A stretch of DNA of 64,000 nt from Duganella lactea (GCF_009857505.1 NZ_WWCP01000002.1:186001-250000); one strand, 5' to 3'. Shown: positions 8,844-18,088, counted from the first letter of the stretch. Numbers and translations: made by a program. Notes: generated from the letters alone by a model not told the origin.

Positions 8844-10063
8844 GCAATGCCGCCTACGGCTTGCTGGGTGCGCCGCTGGCCATGGCGGCGCTGCCGCTGT
8901 TCGTGCAGTTGCCGGCTTACTACGCATCGCATCTGGGCATGGCGCTGGGCCCGCTGGGCATGGTGCTGTTCATCGCGCGCGGCATCGATATGCTGCAAGA
9001 TCCGCTACTGGGCCACTTGCTGGATCGCAGGCCAGCACAGCATCGCCGCTGGATGACGCTCGGCGCCGTGGTGCTGGTGCTGGCGTTTGCCGCGTTGTGG
9101 TTGCCGCCGGTCGGCATCGGCGCCGGCGCGCTCAGTCTTTGGATCGCGCTGATGCTGGTGCTGGCTTACGGTGCGCACAGCCTGATCAACATCGCCTACC
9201 TGACATGGGGATCGCAACTACATGGCCCACTGGGCGCCGCCGCCTGGCGCGAAGCCTTGGGGTTGGCAGGCATGATGGCGGCCAGTCTCGCGCCAGCCGC
9301 CATCCTCGGCGGCGATACCGCACAGGTCCGGCCGCTGCTGGCGCTTTACAGCATGGCCTTCGGACTGCTGATGGTCTCGGCCATGTGGGCGCTGCTTCGC
9401 CACGCGCCACAGGTGGCTACCCCGACGAGCATACAAACACAGGGCTGGCGCGACACGCTGCGTGAACTGGCAGGCAATCGTCCGGTGCGGGCGCTGCTGC
9501 TGCCCTACTTTCTGAATGCGCTGTCGGTCGCCATCCCGGCCACGCTGGCACTGTTCTACATCGCCGACCAGTTGGGCGCGCCGCAGTTGTCAGGCGTGTT
9601 CCTGGCGTGCTATTTCGGCGCGGCCGCTTGCGGATTGCCGGTCTGGGCCAGGCTGGCCCATACCCACGGCGCGCTGCGCTGCTGGCGCGCCGGCATGTTG
9701 CTGGCGGTGGCCGGCTTCTGCGGGGCCGCCTTGCTCGGCAGCGGCGACCTCGTGCCCTACGCGGCGGTCTGCATCGCCGCCGGCGCGGCGCTGGGCGCCG
9801 ACCTGGCCTTGCCACCGGTCCTGCTGGGACGGCTGCTGGGCCAACGTGCCGGTGCCGGTTTCGGCCTGTTCACGCTGCTGGGCAAACTGGCGCTGGCCAT
9901 CGCCGGCCTGACGCTGCCGCTGCTGTCGTGGCTGGATTACCGTCCCGGTCAGGGCGGCGGCGTCAGCCTGGTGCTGGCCTACGCCGTCCTGCCCTGTCTG
10001 ATCAAATTACTGGCGATGGCGGCATTGAGCCGCTGCACCGAAACCCTGGGGAGCAACACATGA
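8840..10063 (+). CDS. MFS (GPH-like) transporter of the lipid-modification operon
   Basis: A 407-residue polytopic membrane protein with about twelve hydrophobic segments. GIDMLQDPLLGHLLDRRP between the second and third segments resembles the D-x-x-x-D-P-x-x-G cation-coupling motif of GPH/MFS_2 sugar-cation symporters. Its substrate is unknown; in this gene context lipid or lysolipid movement is a reasonable guess, not a demonstrated role. The start overlaps the previous stop (ATGA) and the stop overlaps the next start (ATGA). Confidence 0.85.
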   Translation: MSNAAYGLLGAPLAMAALPLFVQLPAYYASHLGMALGPLGMVLFIARGIDMLQDPLLGHLLDRRPAQHRRWMTLGAVVLVLAFAALWLPPVGIGAGALSLWIALMLVLAYGAHSLINIAYLTWGSQLHGPLGAAAWREALGLAGMMAASLAPAAILGGDTAQVRPLLALYSMAFGLLMVSAMWALLRHAPQVATPTSIQTQGWRDTLRELAGNRPVRALLLPYFLNALSVAIPATLALFYIADQLGAPQLSGVFLACYFGAAACGLPVWARLAHTHGALRCWRAGMLLAVAGFCGAALLGSGDLVPYAAVCIAAGAALGADLALPPVLLGRLLGQRAGAGFGLFTLLGKLALAIAGLTLPLLSWLDYRPGQGGGVSLVLAYAVLPCLIKLLAMAALSRCTETLGSNT

Positions 10064-10593
10064 AAATACTAGTCAACGTCATGCTGGCCGTGCTGCTGGC
10101 CGGCTGCGCCGGTCCGGACGTCCAGCAGTACAAGACGGTCTCACCAACGCTCGATCCGGCCGAGTACTTCACCGGCGTCACCGACGCCTGGGGCATGTTC
10201 CAGAAGCGCGACGGCGAAGTGACGAAACGCTTCCACGTCGTCATCACCGGCACCCAGCAGCAAGGCGTGCTGACACTGGACGAGCGCTTCCGCTACGACG
10301 ACGGCACCACGCAACAGCGCGTCTGGCGTCTGGTCAACGATGGCCAGGGGCGTTGGCGCGGCACCGCCGCCGACGTCGAGGGCGAAGCGCAAGGCACCGC
10401 CGCCGGCAACGCGCTGCGCTGGCAATACACGCTGTTGCTGCCGGTTGACGGCACCACGTATGCGATGCAATTCGATGACTGGATGTTCCTGATCGACCGC
10501 TGCACCATGATCAACCGCGCCAGCATGCGCAAATTCGGCATCGAATTCGGCCAGGTCACGCTGACGTTCCGGAGGCGCGCATGCAACCCTTGA
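10060..10593 (+). CDS. DUF3833 lipoprotein
   Basis: A 177-residue protein beginning with a lipoprotein signal (MKILVNVMLAVLLAGCAG; lipobox LAGC). The rest matches the DUF3833 family: PAEYFTGVTDAWGMFQKRDGEV, VLTLDERFRYDDG, and DDWMFLIDRCTMINRASMRKFG near the end. The family is predicted to be an outer- or inner-membrane-anchored beta-rich protein that accompanies this operon type in other Proteobacteria. The ATG at 10060 overlaps the MFS stop. Confidence 0.88.
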   Translation: MKILVNVMLAVLLAGCAGPDVQQYKTVSPTLDPAEYFTGVTDAWGMFQKRDGEVTKRFHVVITGTQQQGVLTLDERFRYDDGTTQQRVWRLVNDGQGRWRGTAADVEGEAQGTAAGNALRWQYTLLLPVDGTTYAMQFDDWMFLIDRCTMINRASMRKFGIEFGQVTLTFRRRACNP

Positions 10594-11357
10594 ACACGCC
10601 CGTGCGCGACTGGACCGGATTGCGCGTATGGGTCATCGGCGCGTCGAGCGGCATCGGCGCCGCGCTGGCGCAGGAGGCGCTGCAGGCCGGCGCGCGCGTG
10701 GCGCTGTCGGCGCGGCGTGCCGAGCGTTTGCAATCGGTGGCCGACGCGCATCCGCAAGCGCTGGTGGCGGCCTTCGACATCCTCGACCAGCAGGCCTGGC
10801 AGCAGCGCCACGAGCAGATTTCTGCTGAATTTGGGGGTGTGGACCTGATCGTCTTCTGCGCCGCCGAATATCGTCCCGAGCGCAGCTGGGAGATCGACGC
10901 CGGCCGCGCCGCCCACACGCTGCAAACCAATCTGGGCAGCGTCTACACCGGCCTGACGACGGTGCTGCCCGCCATGCTGGAACGCGGCAACGGCCGCATC
11001 GCCATCGTCGCCAGCGTGGCCGGCTACTTCGGCCTGCCCAACGCCAGCGTCTACGGACCGAGCAAGGCGGCGCTGATCAACCTGGCCGAACTGCTGTACG
11101 TCGATCTGCGCCCGCGCGGCATCAGCGTCCACCTGATCAATCCCGGCTTCGTGCAGACACCGCTGACCGCCAAGAACGAATTCAGCATGCCGGCGCTGCA
11201 AACGCCACAGGCGGCGGCGCGCGCCATCCGCGACGGCATTTCGTCGGGACGGTTTGAAATCCACTTCCCGCGCCGCTTCACGCTGGCGCTCAAGCTGGTA
11301 CGCTGGCTGCCCTACCGGCTGCGTTTTCCGCTGATAGCACGACTGGTACGCACATGA
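10581..11357 (+). CDS. Short-chain dehydrogenase/reductase
   Basis: A 258-residue classical SDR. The cofactor motif GASSGIG is at residues 20-26, and the catalytic pair Tyr158/Lys162 lies in VYGPSKAALINL. The C-terminal tail is basic and amphipathic (PRRFTLALKLVRWLPYRLRF), suggesting peripheral membrane attachment, in keeping with a lipid substrate. It starts 13 bases inside the DUF3833 gene and ends with an ATGA overlap to the next gene. Confidence 0.92.
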   Translation: MQPLNTPVRDWTGLRVWVIGASSGIGAALAQEALQAGARVALSARRAERLQSVADAHPQALVAAFDILDQQAWQQRHEQISAEFGGVDLIVFCAAEYRPERSWEIDAGRAAHTLQTNLGSVYTGLTTVLPAMLERGNGRIAIVASVAGYFGLPNASVYGPSKAALINLAELLYVDLRPRGISVHLINPGFVQTPLTAKNEFSMPALQTPQAAARAIRDGISSGRFEIHFPRRFTLALKLVRWLPYRLRFPLIARLVRT

Positions 11358-11779
11358 CGACATCATTAGCCCCCCTGCTCGCCTGGTACGCGACGCTGAC
11401 GCCGCAGAGCGTCGGCCACGCGCGCCAGTTTTACGCCGCCGACGCACAGTTCCGCGATCCGTTCAACGACGTGCGCGGCGTGTCGGCCATCGAGGCCGTG
11501 CTGCACCATATGTTCACGCACAGCGACCATCCGCACTTCATCATTGGCGAGCGCATCGTGCAGGGACAGCAGGCCTTCGTGACCTGGACCTTTGTCTGCA
11601 CGTTGCGCGGCGTCACCTATGAGGTGGTGGGCGGCACCCACTTCCGCTTCAACGACCAGGGTCTGGTCACGCTGCACCGCGATTACTGGGACGCGGCCGA
11701 AGAACTGCTGCAAAAGCTGCCGCTGGTCGGCGCGCCGATCCGCTGGCTGCGCCGCCGCTTCGCCGTGCCGACGCCCTAA
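11354..11779 (+). CDS. NTF2-like (SnoaL-fold) protein
   Basis: A 141-residue NTF2-superfamily protein: WYATLTPQSVGHARQFYAADAQFRDPFNDVRG at the start, and HFRFNDQGLVTLHRDYWDAAEELLQKLP towards the end, both typical of the nuclear-transport-factor-2-like proteins that close this operon type in other Proteobacteria. It may be an isomerase or a binding protein; no catalytic residue can be assigned. It is the last of eight overlapping genes (5071-11779). Confidence 0.85.
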   Translation: MTTSLAPLLAWYATLTPQSVGHARQFYAADAQFRDPFNDVRGVSAIEAVLHHMFTHSDHPHFIIGERIVQGQQAFVTWTFVCTLRGVTYEVVGGTHFRFNDQGLVTLHRDYWDAAEELLQKLPLVGAPIRWLRRRFAVPTP

Positions 11780-11855
11780 TCCGCCTCGGCCACCAGCGCC
11801 GGCGACGCCGCGAGTGCTTCAAGCGCCGTCTGCTCGCCGTGTCATAAAGTTGCAA

Positions 11856-11928
11856 CAATACTTCGATAATATTTGAATTGTCGTAGCTTTTTGCAATAGA
11901 ATACTTCCATAATCATTGAATGATGGAA
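11856..11928. promoter_or_regulatory. Candidate ArsR operator/promoter region
   Basis: The AT-rich stretch before arsR contrasts with the GC-rich surroundings. It holds an imperfect inverted repeat with outer arms CAAT/ATTG enclosing TTCGATAATATTTGAA (11862-11877), and a second one with outer arms TTCCAT/ATGGAA at 11905-11928 just upstream of the start codon. Both resemble ArsR-family sites in size; which is bound is not known. Confidence 0.5.
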
Positions 11929-11935
11929 TAGTCTG

Positions 11936-12265
11936 ATGGATACCAAAGATGTTCTGGCCGCCTTGGCCGCGATCGCGCAGGAGAGCCGCCTGGCGGTATT
12001 TCGCCTGTTAGTGCAGGTTGGGCCAGCTGGCATGGCCGCCAGCAAGATCGCCGAGCATCTTGATGTCGCACCATCATCGCTGTCGTTTCACCTGAAGGAG
12101 CTCACGCACGCCAGGCTTATCACCTCGCGCGCTGAAGGCCGCTTCATCATCTACTCGGCCGATGTGGCGGTGATGAACGGTGTGATCGGCTACCTGACGG
12201 AAAACTGCTGCGGTGGTATTCCATGTGGCCCAGCAAGCTGCGGCACCACCCCTACCGCCCATTAA
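11936..12265 (+). CDS. arsR: ArsR-family arsenite-responsive repressor (C-terminal Cys type)
   Basis: A 109-residue winged-helix repressor; SSLSFHLKELTHARLITSRAEGR is the ArsR/SmtB recognition helix and wing. It lacks the helix-3 ELCVCDL metal site of E. coli ArsR. Instead it has a C-terminal cysteine cluster: Cys91-Cys92, Cys97 and Cys102. That arrangement resembles the Acidithiobacillus ferrooxidans ArsR type, in which a Cys pair plus one more Cys near the C-terminus bind As(III). It is the first gene of the arsenic operon (arsC starts 14 bases after its stop). Confidence 0.92.
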   Translation: MDTKDVLAALAAIAQESRLAVFRLLVQVGPAGMAASKIAEHLDVAPSSLSFHLKELTHARLITSRAEGRFIIYSADVAVMNGVIGYLTENCCGGIPCGPASCGTTPTAH

Positions 12266-12279
12266 TACGGAGAATTCCC

Positions 12280-12780
12280 ATGCAAGACAAGGTCTACAAC
12301 GTTCTGTTCCTGTGTACTGGTAACTCGGCGCGCAGCATCATGGCTGAAGCACTCGTCACGACGATGGGCCAAGGCCGCTTCAAAGGCTACTCGGCCGGCA
12401 GCCAGCCTAACGGCGCTGTCAACCCGTTGGCCATCGAGCAGGTGGCGGCCACCGGCTATCCGGTCGCTGGCCTGCGCAGCAAAAGCTGGGACGAATTCGG
12501 TGCGCCTGACGCGCCGCAAATGGACTTCATTTTCACCGTCTGCGACAACGCTGCCGGCGAGACTTGCCCCTACTGGCCTGGCCATCCAATGTCGGCGCAC
12601 TGGGGCTTCGAAGATCCGGCGGCGGTCACGGGAACGGACGAAGAGAAGCGCGAGGCATTTCACCGCATCTTCCGCCAGATCATGGCCCGTATGAGCATCT
12701 TTGTCAGCCTGCCGCTGCACATGCTGGAGAAGAACGCGATCCAGCACGAAATCCACACCATCGGCGCCACGCCGGTTTAA
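12280..12780 (+). CDS. arsC: Arsenate reductase, low-molecular-weight-phosphatase type
   Basis: A 166-residue LMW-PTPase-fold arsenate reductase. The P-loop CX5R is Cys12-Arg18 (CTGNSAR), and the SKSWDEF and [17 protein letters not shown] segments carry the other redox Cys residues expected of the thioredoxin- or glutaredoxin-coupled class. It reduces arsenate to arsenite. I chose the ATG at 12280, preceded by CGGAG; the open frame extends upstream within arsR. The arsenite exporter that would normally act on its product is missing from the operon. Confidence 0.94.
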   Translation: MQDKVYNVLFLCTGNSARSIMAEALVTTMGQGRFKGYSAGSQPNGAVNPLAIEQVAATGYPVAGLRSKSWDEFGAPDAPQMDFIFTVCDNAAGETCPYWPGHPMSAHWGFEDPAAVTGTDEEKREAFHRIFRQIMARMSIFVSLPLHMLEKNAIQHEIHTIGATPV

Positions 12781-12862
12781 TCAGCGGCACGGCTCTGCAT
12801 GCCGTGGCCAGCAAGGGCATCAAGATTTCGTCGGGCCTGGACTCACCATGGAGAAGACAACA

Positions 12863-13579
12863 ATGGAAAAGATCACTGATCTGCCCAATATCAATCCTGC
12901 GCAGCTCGATATGCCGACGATGGAGCAACTCAACGCTGCCGCCGGCCTGCATCATCCGCCGCGCATCCTGATGCTTTACGGTTCACTCCGGGAGCGGTCC
13001 TTCAGCCGCTACCTTACCGAAGAGGCCGCACGCATACTGGAGCACTTCGGCGCCGAGGTGAGGATCTTCAATCCAATGGAGCTGCCCATGGTCGGTAGCG
13101 TCTCGGAAGACCATCCCAAGGTCATTGAGCTGCGAGCGCTATGCCTGTGGTCTGAGGGCCAGGTCTGGTGTAGCCCAGAACGCCACGGCACCGTCACCGC
13201 GGTCATGAAAAACCAGATTGACTGGATACCGCTCGAAATGGGCGCGATTCGGCCAAGCCAGGGACGCACCCTGGCGGTAATGCAGGTCTGCGGCGGCTCA
13301 CAGTCTTTCAACGTGGTCAATACGCTGCGTCTGCTCGGCCGCTGGATGCGCATGTTTACCATCCCGAACCAGTCCTCTGTGCCGATGGCCTATAATGAAT
13401 TCGACGAGGCCGGTCGCATGCGCCCATCCGGCTACTATGATCGCGTGGTCGACGTCATGGAGGAGTTGTTCAAGATGACGCTACTGCTGCGTGGCCGGGC
13501 TGATTACCTTACCGACCGTTACAGCGAGCGCAATGAGCGTTCGATGAAGGCGATTACCCAGACGATCCAGAAAATATGA
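12863..13579 (+). CDS. arsH: ArsH NADPH-dependent organoarsenical oxidase
   Basis: A 238-residue flavodoxin-like ArsH. Signature blocks are [20 protein letters not shown] (FMN-binding loop), [41 protein letters not shown] and the C-terminal YSERNERS. ArsH oxidises trivalent methyl/aryl arsenicals to pentavalent forms using NADPH and FMN. The ATG at 12863 follows GGAGAAG by a good distance; an in-frame ATG at 12848 is less well served. The 82-base arsC-arsH gap has no gene. The stop overlaps the next start (ATGA). Confidence 0.92.
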   Translation: MEKITDLPNINPAQLDMPTMEQLNAAAGLHHPPRILMLYGSLRERSFSRYLTEEAARILEHFGAEVRIFNPMELPMVGSVSEDHPKVIELRALCLWSEGQVWCSPERHGTVTAVMKNQIDWIPLEMGAIRPSQGRTLAVMQVCGGSQSFNVVNTLRLLGRWMRMFTIPNQSSVPMAYNEFDEAGRMRPSGYYDRVVDVMEELFKMTLLLRGRADYLTDRYSERNERSMKAITQTIQKI

Positions 13580-14115
13580 GCGATCCAGCCAAAGCCGTTA
13601 TGACTATTCGAGATGCAGCAGTAGGTGATGCCAAGGTGGTCGCTGACATTTACAACTATTACATCCTCAATACGACGATCACCTTCGAAGAACAGGCTGT
13701 CACTGACACGGACATGGCCCAGCGTATTGCAGATGTCCAGGGCGCCGGACTACCTTGGTTGGTGGTGGAGTCCGATGGTGAAGTGGCGGGTTATGCCTAC
13801 GCCACAAAATGGCGGGTGCGCCATGCCTATCGTTTCTCGGTTGAGAGTACGGTCTATCTGGCGCCAGCGCTGTCCGGCAAAGGCTTGGGCAGAGCGTTAT
13901 ATAGTGAACTGCTATTACGCTTGGCCAAGAGTGGGTACCACCTGGTTATCGGTGGCATAGCGCTGCCTAACGCCGCCAGTATCGCATTGCACGAGAAGAT
14001 GGGATTTGAGAAGGTCGCCCAATTCCGTGAGGTCGGCTTCAAATTTGATCGTTGGCTTGACGTGGGATATTGGGAAAAACACCTCGGCACAAATCAGCCG
14101 AAAAAGGCAAGGTAG
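13576..14115 (+). CDS. GNAT acetyltransferase, ArsN1 / phosphinothricin-acetyltransferase type
   Basis: A 179-residue GNAT enzyme close to the phosphinothricin acetyltransferase/ArsN1 group: [20 protein letters not shown] and TTITFEEQ at the N-terminus, the [20 protein letters not shown] acetyl-CoA loop, then [20 protein letters not shown]. ArsN1 acetylates the amino group of arsinothricin, an arsenic-containing antibiotic; close relatives act on phosphinothricin. Translational overlap with arsH strongly favours the arsenical role here. Specificity between the two substrates cannot be read from sequence. Confidence 0.85.
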   Translation: MSDPAKAVMTIRDAAVGDAKVVADIYNYYILNTTITFEEQAVTDTDMAQRIADVQGAGLPWLVVESDGEVAGYAYATKWRVRHAYRFSVESTVYLAPALSGKGLGRALYSELLLRLAKSGYHLVIGGIALPNAASIALHEKMGFEKVAQFREVGFKFDRWLDVGYWEKHLGTNQPKKAR

Positions 14116-14189
14116 AAGATCGCCAAGAATCTGCCGCGCGCCATTCGGATGCTTTACAATCGCTCGCACGACCAAGCAACGAGAGCAAA

Positions 14190-15482
14190 ATGACCGAGCA
14201 CCCTCACTACAGCGCTGAGGAAAAACGCAAACGCGTGTTTGCGATTATCAGCGCCTCCTCCGGCAATCTGGTGGAATGGTTCGACTTCTACGTCTACTCC
14301 TTCGCCTCGATTTACTTCGCCAGCCAGTTCTTCCCCAGCGGAAACCCCACCGCCGAATTCCTCAAGTCCGCCGCCGTGTTCGCGGTCGGCTTCCTGATGC
14401 GACCGGTTGGCGGCTGGCTGTTCGGGCGCATCGCCGACCGCGTCGGCCGCAAGAAATCGATGGTGATTTCGGTGCTGATGATGTGCGCAGGTTCGCTGGC
14501 GATCGCCGTGCTGCCGACCTACGCCAGCATCGGCGTGGCCGCCCCCATCCTGCTGCTGATCATCCGCATGTTCCAGGGTCTGTCGGTGGGCGGCGAGTAC
14601 GGCACCACCGCCACCTACATGAGCGAGGTGGCGCTGCGCGGCAAGCGCGGTTTCTTCTCGTCGTTCCAGTACGTGACGCTGATCGGCGGCCAGTTGCTGG
14701 CGGTGCTCACCATCGTCATCCTGGAGCAGTTCCTCACCGAACCCGAGCTGAAGGCCTGGGGCTGGCGCATTCCCTTCGTCATCGGCGCGATCGCCGCCGT
14801 GGTGTCGCTGATGCTGCGCCGCTCGCTGCACGAGACCGGCAAGGCCGAGAACATGCAGAACAAGGATGCCGGCACGCTGGCCGGCATCTTCAAGCACCAC
14901 CGCGCCGCCTTCATCACCGTGCTGGGCTACACGGCCGGCGGCTCGCTGATCTTCTACACCTTCACCACCTACATGCAGAAGTACCTGGTCAACACCGCCG
15001 GCATGCCGGTCAAGACCGCCAGCGTGGTGATGACCGGCGCGCTGTTCCTCTACATGTGCATGCAGCCGCTGTTCGGCATGCTGGCCGACCGCATCGGCCG
15101 CCGCCACTCGATGATGCTGTTCGGCGCCTTGGGCGCGCTGGCCACCTACCCGATTCTGGCCATTCTGCGCGGCAACAACAATCCGGTGTTCGCGTTCGCG
15201 CTGATCACGCTGGCCTTGGCCATTGTCAGCCTGTACACGTCGATCAGCGGGCTGGTGAAGGCCGAGATGTTCCCGGCAGAAGTGCGCGCGCTGGGCGTGG
15301 GTCTGTCGTATGCGATCGCCAACGCGATTTTTGGCGGCTCGGCCGAGTTCGTCGGCTTGGCCTTCAAAAACCTTGGCCATGAAAATTGGTTCTTCGTCTA
15401 CGTCACCGTGATGATGCTGGTCGCCTTCCTGTTCAGTCTGCGCTTGCCGAAAACGCCTTCTTACCTGCATACCGACCATTGA
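14190..15482 (+). CDS. kgtP: MHS-family dicarboxylate symporter, alpha-ketoglutarate-permease-like
   Basis: A 430-residue MFS transporter of the metabolite:H+ symporter group. [16 protein letters not shown] opens the first membrane helix exactly as in Kgt[13 protein letters not shown] and [15 protein letters not shown] are further MHS motifs; E. coli KgtP is 432 residues. It should import 2-oxoglutarate (or a related dicarboxylate) with protons. I chose the ATG at 14190; the open frame begins earlier inside the acetyltransferase gene without homology. Confidence 0.88.
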   Translation: MTEHPHYSAEEKRKRVFAIISASSGNLVEWFDFYVYSFASIYFASQFFPSGNPTAEFLKSAAVFAVGFLMRPVGGWLFGRIADRVGRKKSMVISVLMMCAGSLAIAVLPTYASIGVAAPILLLIIRMFQGLSVGGEYGTTATYMSEVALRGKRGFFSSFQYVTLIGGQLLAVLTIVILEQFLTEPELKAWGWRIPFVIGAIAAVVSLMLRRSLHETGKAENMQNKDAGTLAGIFKHHRAAFITVLGYTAGGSLIFYTFTTYMQKYLVNTAGMPVKTASVVMTGALFLYMCMQPLFGMLADRIGRRHSMMLFGALGALATYPILAILRGNNNPVFAFALITLALAIVSLYTSISGLVKAEMFPAEVRALGVGLSYAIANAIFGGSAEFVGLAFKNLGHENWFFVYVTVMMLVAFLFSLRLPKTPSYLHTDH

Positions 15483-15533
15483 CCGGTGTAGGCGGAGGTT
15501 GCGCTAACATCGTGTTCATTGCACAATGTTGGA

Positions 15534-17540
15534 ATGAGACACGATGCCCTCCTCCGCCATGCAGTGGTGCTCGCCTGCGCGCTGACCGCCGCCGGCACGG
15601 CCATTGCGGCCGGCACGGGTGGGCAACAATCGTTTGCGCCGGCCTACTTCAGCCAATTTCAGGCCAGCAGCGCCATGGACATGGCGAGCCGGCTGCCGGG
15701 GTTTGTCTTCGACGGCGGTAATCCGTCGCGCGGCGCCGCCGGCAATGTGCTCATCAACGGCAAGCGCCCCACTTCCAAAACCGATGCGCTCAGCGATGTG
15801 CTGGGCCGCATTCCGGCCGCCGCCGTCGAGCGCATCGATGTCATCAATGGTGGCGCGGGCGGCATCGATATGCAGGGCCACGCCACGGTGGCCAACTTCA
15901 TCCTCAAGCCAATCGACCTGGTGTCCGCCTCGGTCACGGCCGCCAGCTATGCGACGACGGACGGCGCGTTGCAGCCGGGGCTGGATGGCAACTACAACCT
16001 GAAGCGCGGCGACCGCAGCATCAATATTGCGCTGGGCTGGCGCCGCGCGCCGGATACCGGCCAGGGACGCGGCCAGCGCACCACCCGCTATGCCGACCAG
16101 GCACAGCCGGCGCGGCTGTCACTGGACAGTGACGGCCTGACCGAGAGTCAAACCGTCAAGGTGAATTACGCGCAAGCGCTGCTGGGTGGCGACGTGAGCT
16201 GGAACGGCGGCTACAATCCTTGGACCTACCAGTCGCAATCGCGGCAGGCGGCGGAAACCCTGGCGCTGGCCAGCAACGACAACGTTGGCCGCACATTGGA
16301 GCAAGGCCTGGCCTACACGCGCGACCTGTGGCCGGGCGCCAGCATCGACCTGAAAGCGCTGTACCGCAGCTCCGACTTCACCGGCGATGCGGCCTACACG
16401 GCAGGCGGCGTCACCTCCCATTCGGTCACAACCAACACCGCCAGCGAACAGATTCTCACCGGGCAGCTTACCTGGCAGGCGCTCGATGGCGTCGTCTTTC
16501 GCGGCGGCGTGGAACGGGCGATCAACGCCAACGACAGCGTCAACACCTGGCAAGCCAACGCGCAAGCCGCCGTGCAACCGGGCGTGAGCGCATCGGCGCA
16601 CGAATCGCGCCTCGAAGGCCAATTATCGTCGGCGTGGCAGGTGGACAGTGCGCTCAGCGCCGAAGCCGGCGTGAAACTCGCCCAGTCCAGCCTGAGCACC
16701 AGCGCCAACCAGGCGGACGGCAAGTCCTACGTCTATCCCAAGCCGCGTCTGCGCTTGTCGCTGTCGCCGGCCGCTGCGTTGCAACTGCGTCTGCGTGTCG
16801 AGCGCGAAGTGAGCCAGCTGAACTTCGGCGACGCCGCCGCTTATTTCGGCATGGCCGACAAGTCCTTGCGGGCGGACTATCCGGATCTGGTGCCGGCCAA
16901 GACCTGGCTGTGCGAAGGCGCGGTCGAATACCGCTTCTGGGATCGCGGCGCCGCCATCCTGAGCTATACCCAGGCGCACATCAGCGATGTCATCGATCGC
17001 ATGCCGATCCGCGTCGCGTCCGCCACTTACGACGCGGCCGGCAATATCGGCGACGCCAGCGCCGACAGCGTCAGCGGCATGCTGAACTTGCCGACCGACA
17101 GCTGGTCGCTGCCGCAGGGGCTGCTCAAGCTGTCGACCACGTGGCGCGCATCCAGCGTCACCGATCCAACCACGCAGGCCGCGCGCCGGCTGTCGGGCGA
17201 GCAGCCGTTGTCGTGGCGGGTGGAATTCTCGCAGGACTTGCCGGAGCAGCGCACGGCCTGGGGCTTTTCGGTCGATAACGGCTGGAGCAACGACAGCTGG
17301 CAGGTTGGCGAGCGCGACACCAGCAGCGGCAGTGGCTGGGCGCGGGCCTACGTCAACTACCGGCCGGCCGCCAACATGCTGGTCACGCTGGAGCTGAACA
17401 ACCTGGCCAGCCGCAACATCAGCTACGACCGCCAGCACTACGCCGGCGGCGACCGTTACGCCAGCAACGTCGACTTCTACGAGCACAACCTCACGCGCAC
17501 CCAGCCGTTCGCCATGCTGCGACTGCGGCACGACTGGTAA
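15534..17540 (+). CDS. TonB-dependent receptor, short form
   Basis: A 668-residue outer-membrane protein with a signal peptide (ending TAIAAGTGG). The plug region runs from about residue 45: MASRLPGFVFDGG, GNVLINGKRPTSKTDAL, then IPAAAVERIDVINGGAGGID and ATVANFILK. The remainder is a beta-barrel ending in Trp. I see no clear TonB box, and it lacks N-terminal STN or FecR partners. The ATG at 15534 is preferred over a TTG five codons upstream. Neighbours (a permease and a decayed gene) do not reveal the ligand. Confidence 0.8.
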   Translation: MRHDALLRHAVVLACALTAAGTAIAAGTGGQQSFAPAYFSQFQASSAMDMASRLPGFVFDGGNPSRGAAGNVLINGKRPTSKTDALSDVLGRIPAAAVERIDVINGGAGGIDMQGHATVANFILKPIDLVSASVTAASYATTDGALQPGLDGNYNLKRGDRSINIALGWRRAPDTGQGRGQRTTRYADQAQPARLSLDSDGLTESQTVKVNYAQALLGGDVSWNGGYNPWTYQSQSRQAAETLALASNDNVGRTLEQGLAYTRDLWPGASIDLKALYRSSDFTGDAAYTAGGVTSHSVTTNTASEQILTGQLTWQALDGVVFRGGVERAINANDSVNTWQANAQAAVQPGVSASAHESRLEGQLSSAWQVDSALSAEAGVKLAQSSLSTSANQADGKSYVYPKPRLRLSLSPAAALQLRLRVEREVSQLNFGDAAAYFGMADKSLRADYPDLVPAKTWLCEGAVEYRFWDRGAAILSYTQAHISDVIDRMPIRVASATYDAAGNIGDASADSVSGMLNLPTDSWSLPQGLLKLSTTWRASSVTDPTTQAARRLSGEQPLSWRVEFSQDLPEQRTAWGFSVDNGWSNDSWQVGERDTSSGSGWARAYVNYRPAANMLVTLELNNLASRNISYDRQHYAGGDRYASNVDFYEHNLTRTQPFAMLRLRHDW

Positions 17541-17547
17541 ATCACTC

Positions 17548-17999
17548 TTTGCGCTGGCCGATGATAAGCCTGACTGGCGTCCGGATGCCTATCAGCGCCA
17601 GGCGTTGGGAACGGTGATGGCATTTCACTTTGCCCATGCCAAGCTGCAGGACTATGCAGACCGGACGGATGAGTTGATGGCCTCGCACCACCCTTTTGCA
17701 CTGGTCACGTTGGCGCATCTGCGCACGCAGCAGGCTGGCCATGACGTGGGTCGCCTGTACGGCGCCAAATGGCAACTGACAAAACTACTGTACCAACATC
17801 GTTGGAGCAAGGCGCGCATAATTGTGCTGTTGGCAGGAAAGAAGGTGCGCTGGAGATACTGGAACGCCAACTGACACACCGCTTCGGACCGCTGCCAAAA
17901 GCCGCCCGGAATAAACTGGCCAAAGCCACTCTGGATCGGCTGAGAGCATGGAGCGACAGACTGCCGGAGGCAGAGTCGCTGAAACAACTCCTCGAATAA
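17548..17999 (+). pseudogene. Remnant of a DUF4351 / Rpn-like (recombination-promoting nuclease) gene
   Basis: Two collinear pieces in different frames resemble one protein family common in Burkholderiales. Piece one (17548 to about 17825) begins abruptly with LADDKPDWRPDAYQRQALG and contains ASHHPFALVTLAHLRTQ and GAKWQLTKLLYQHRWSKARI. Piece two (about 17840-17999) is the DUF4351 tail, ALEILERQLTHRFGPLPKAA through AESLKQLLE and a stop. The N-terminal nuclease part is missing, and the middle (normally about 100 residues) is deleted with a frame change. The family is a PD-(D/E)XK nuclease linked to DNA rearrangement; this copy is dead. Confidence 0.75.
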
Positions 18000-18088
18000 G
18001 CCCAATTTGACAAGATCCGTATGACGTCTATCTCGTGCGGCAGGACGGCAACGCCACCGTCTACCCGCATTACGGTCCCAGGTAACAG

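Noticed and set aside
12781..12862. Possible remnant of an arsenite pump gene between arsC and arsH
   Set aside because: I read the gap in all frames and found no convincing Acr3, ArsB or ArsJ segment; the loss of a pump remains only a hypothesis.
15500..15515. Half of a LacI-type operator (GCGCTAACAT) upstream of the short TonB receptor
   Set aside because: The left arm does not match; a single half-site is too weak.
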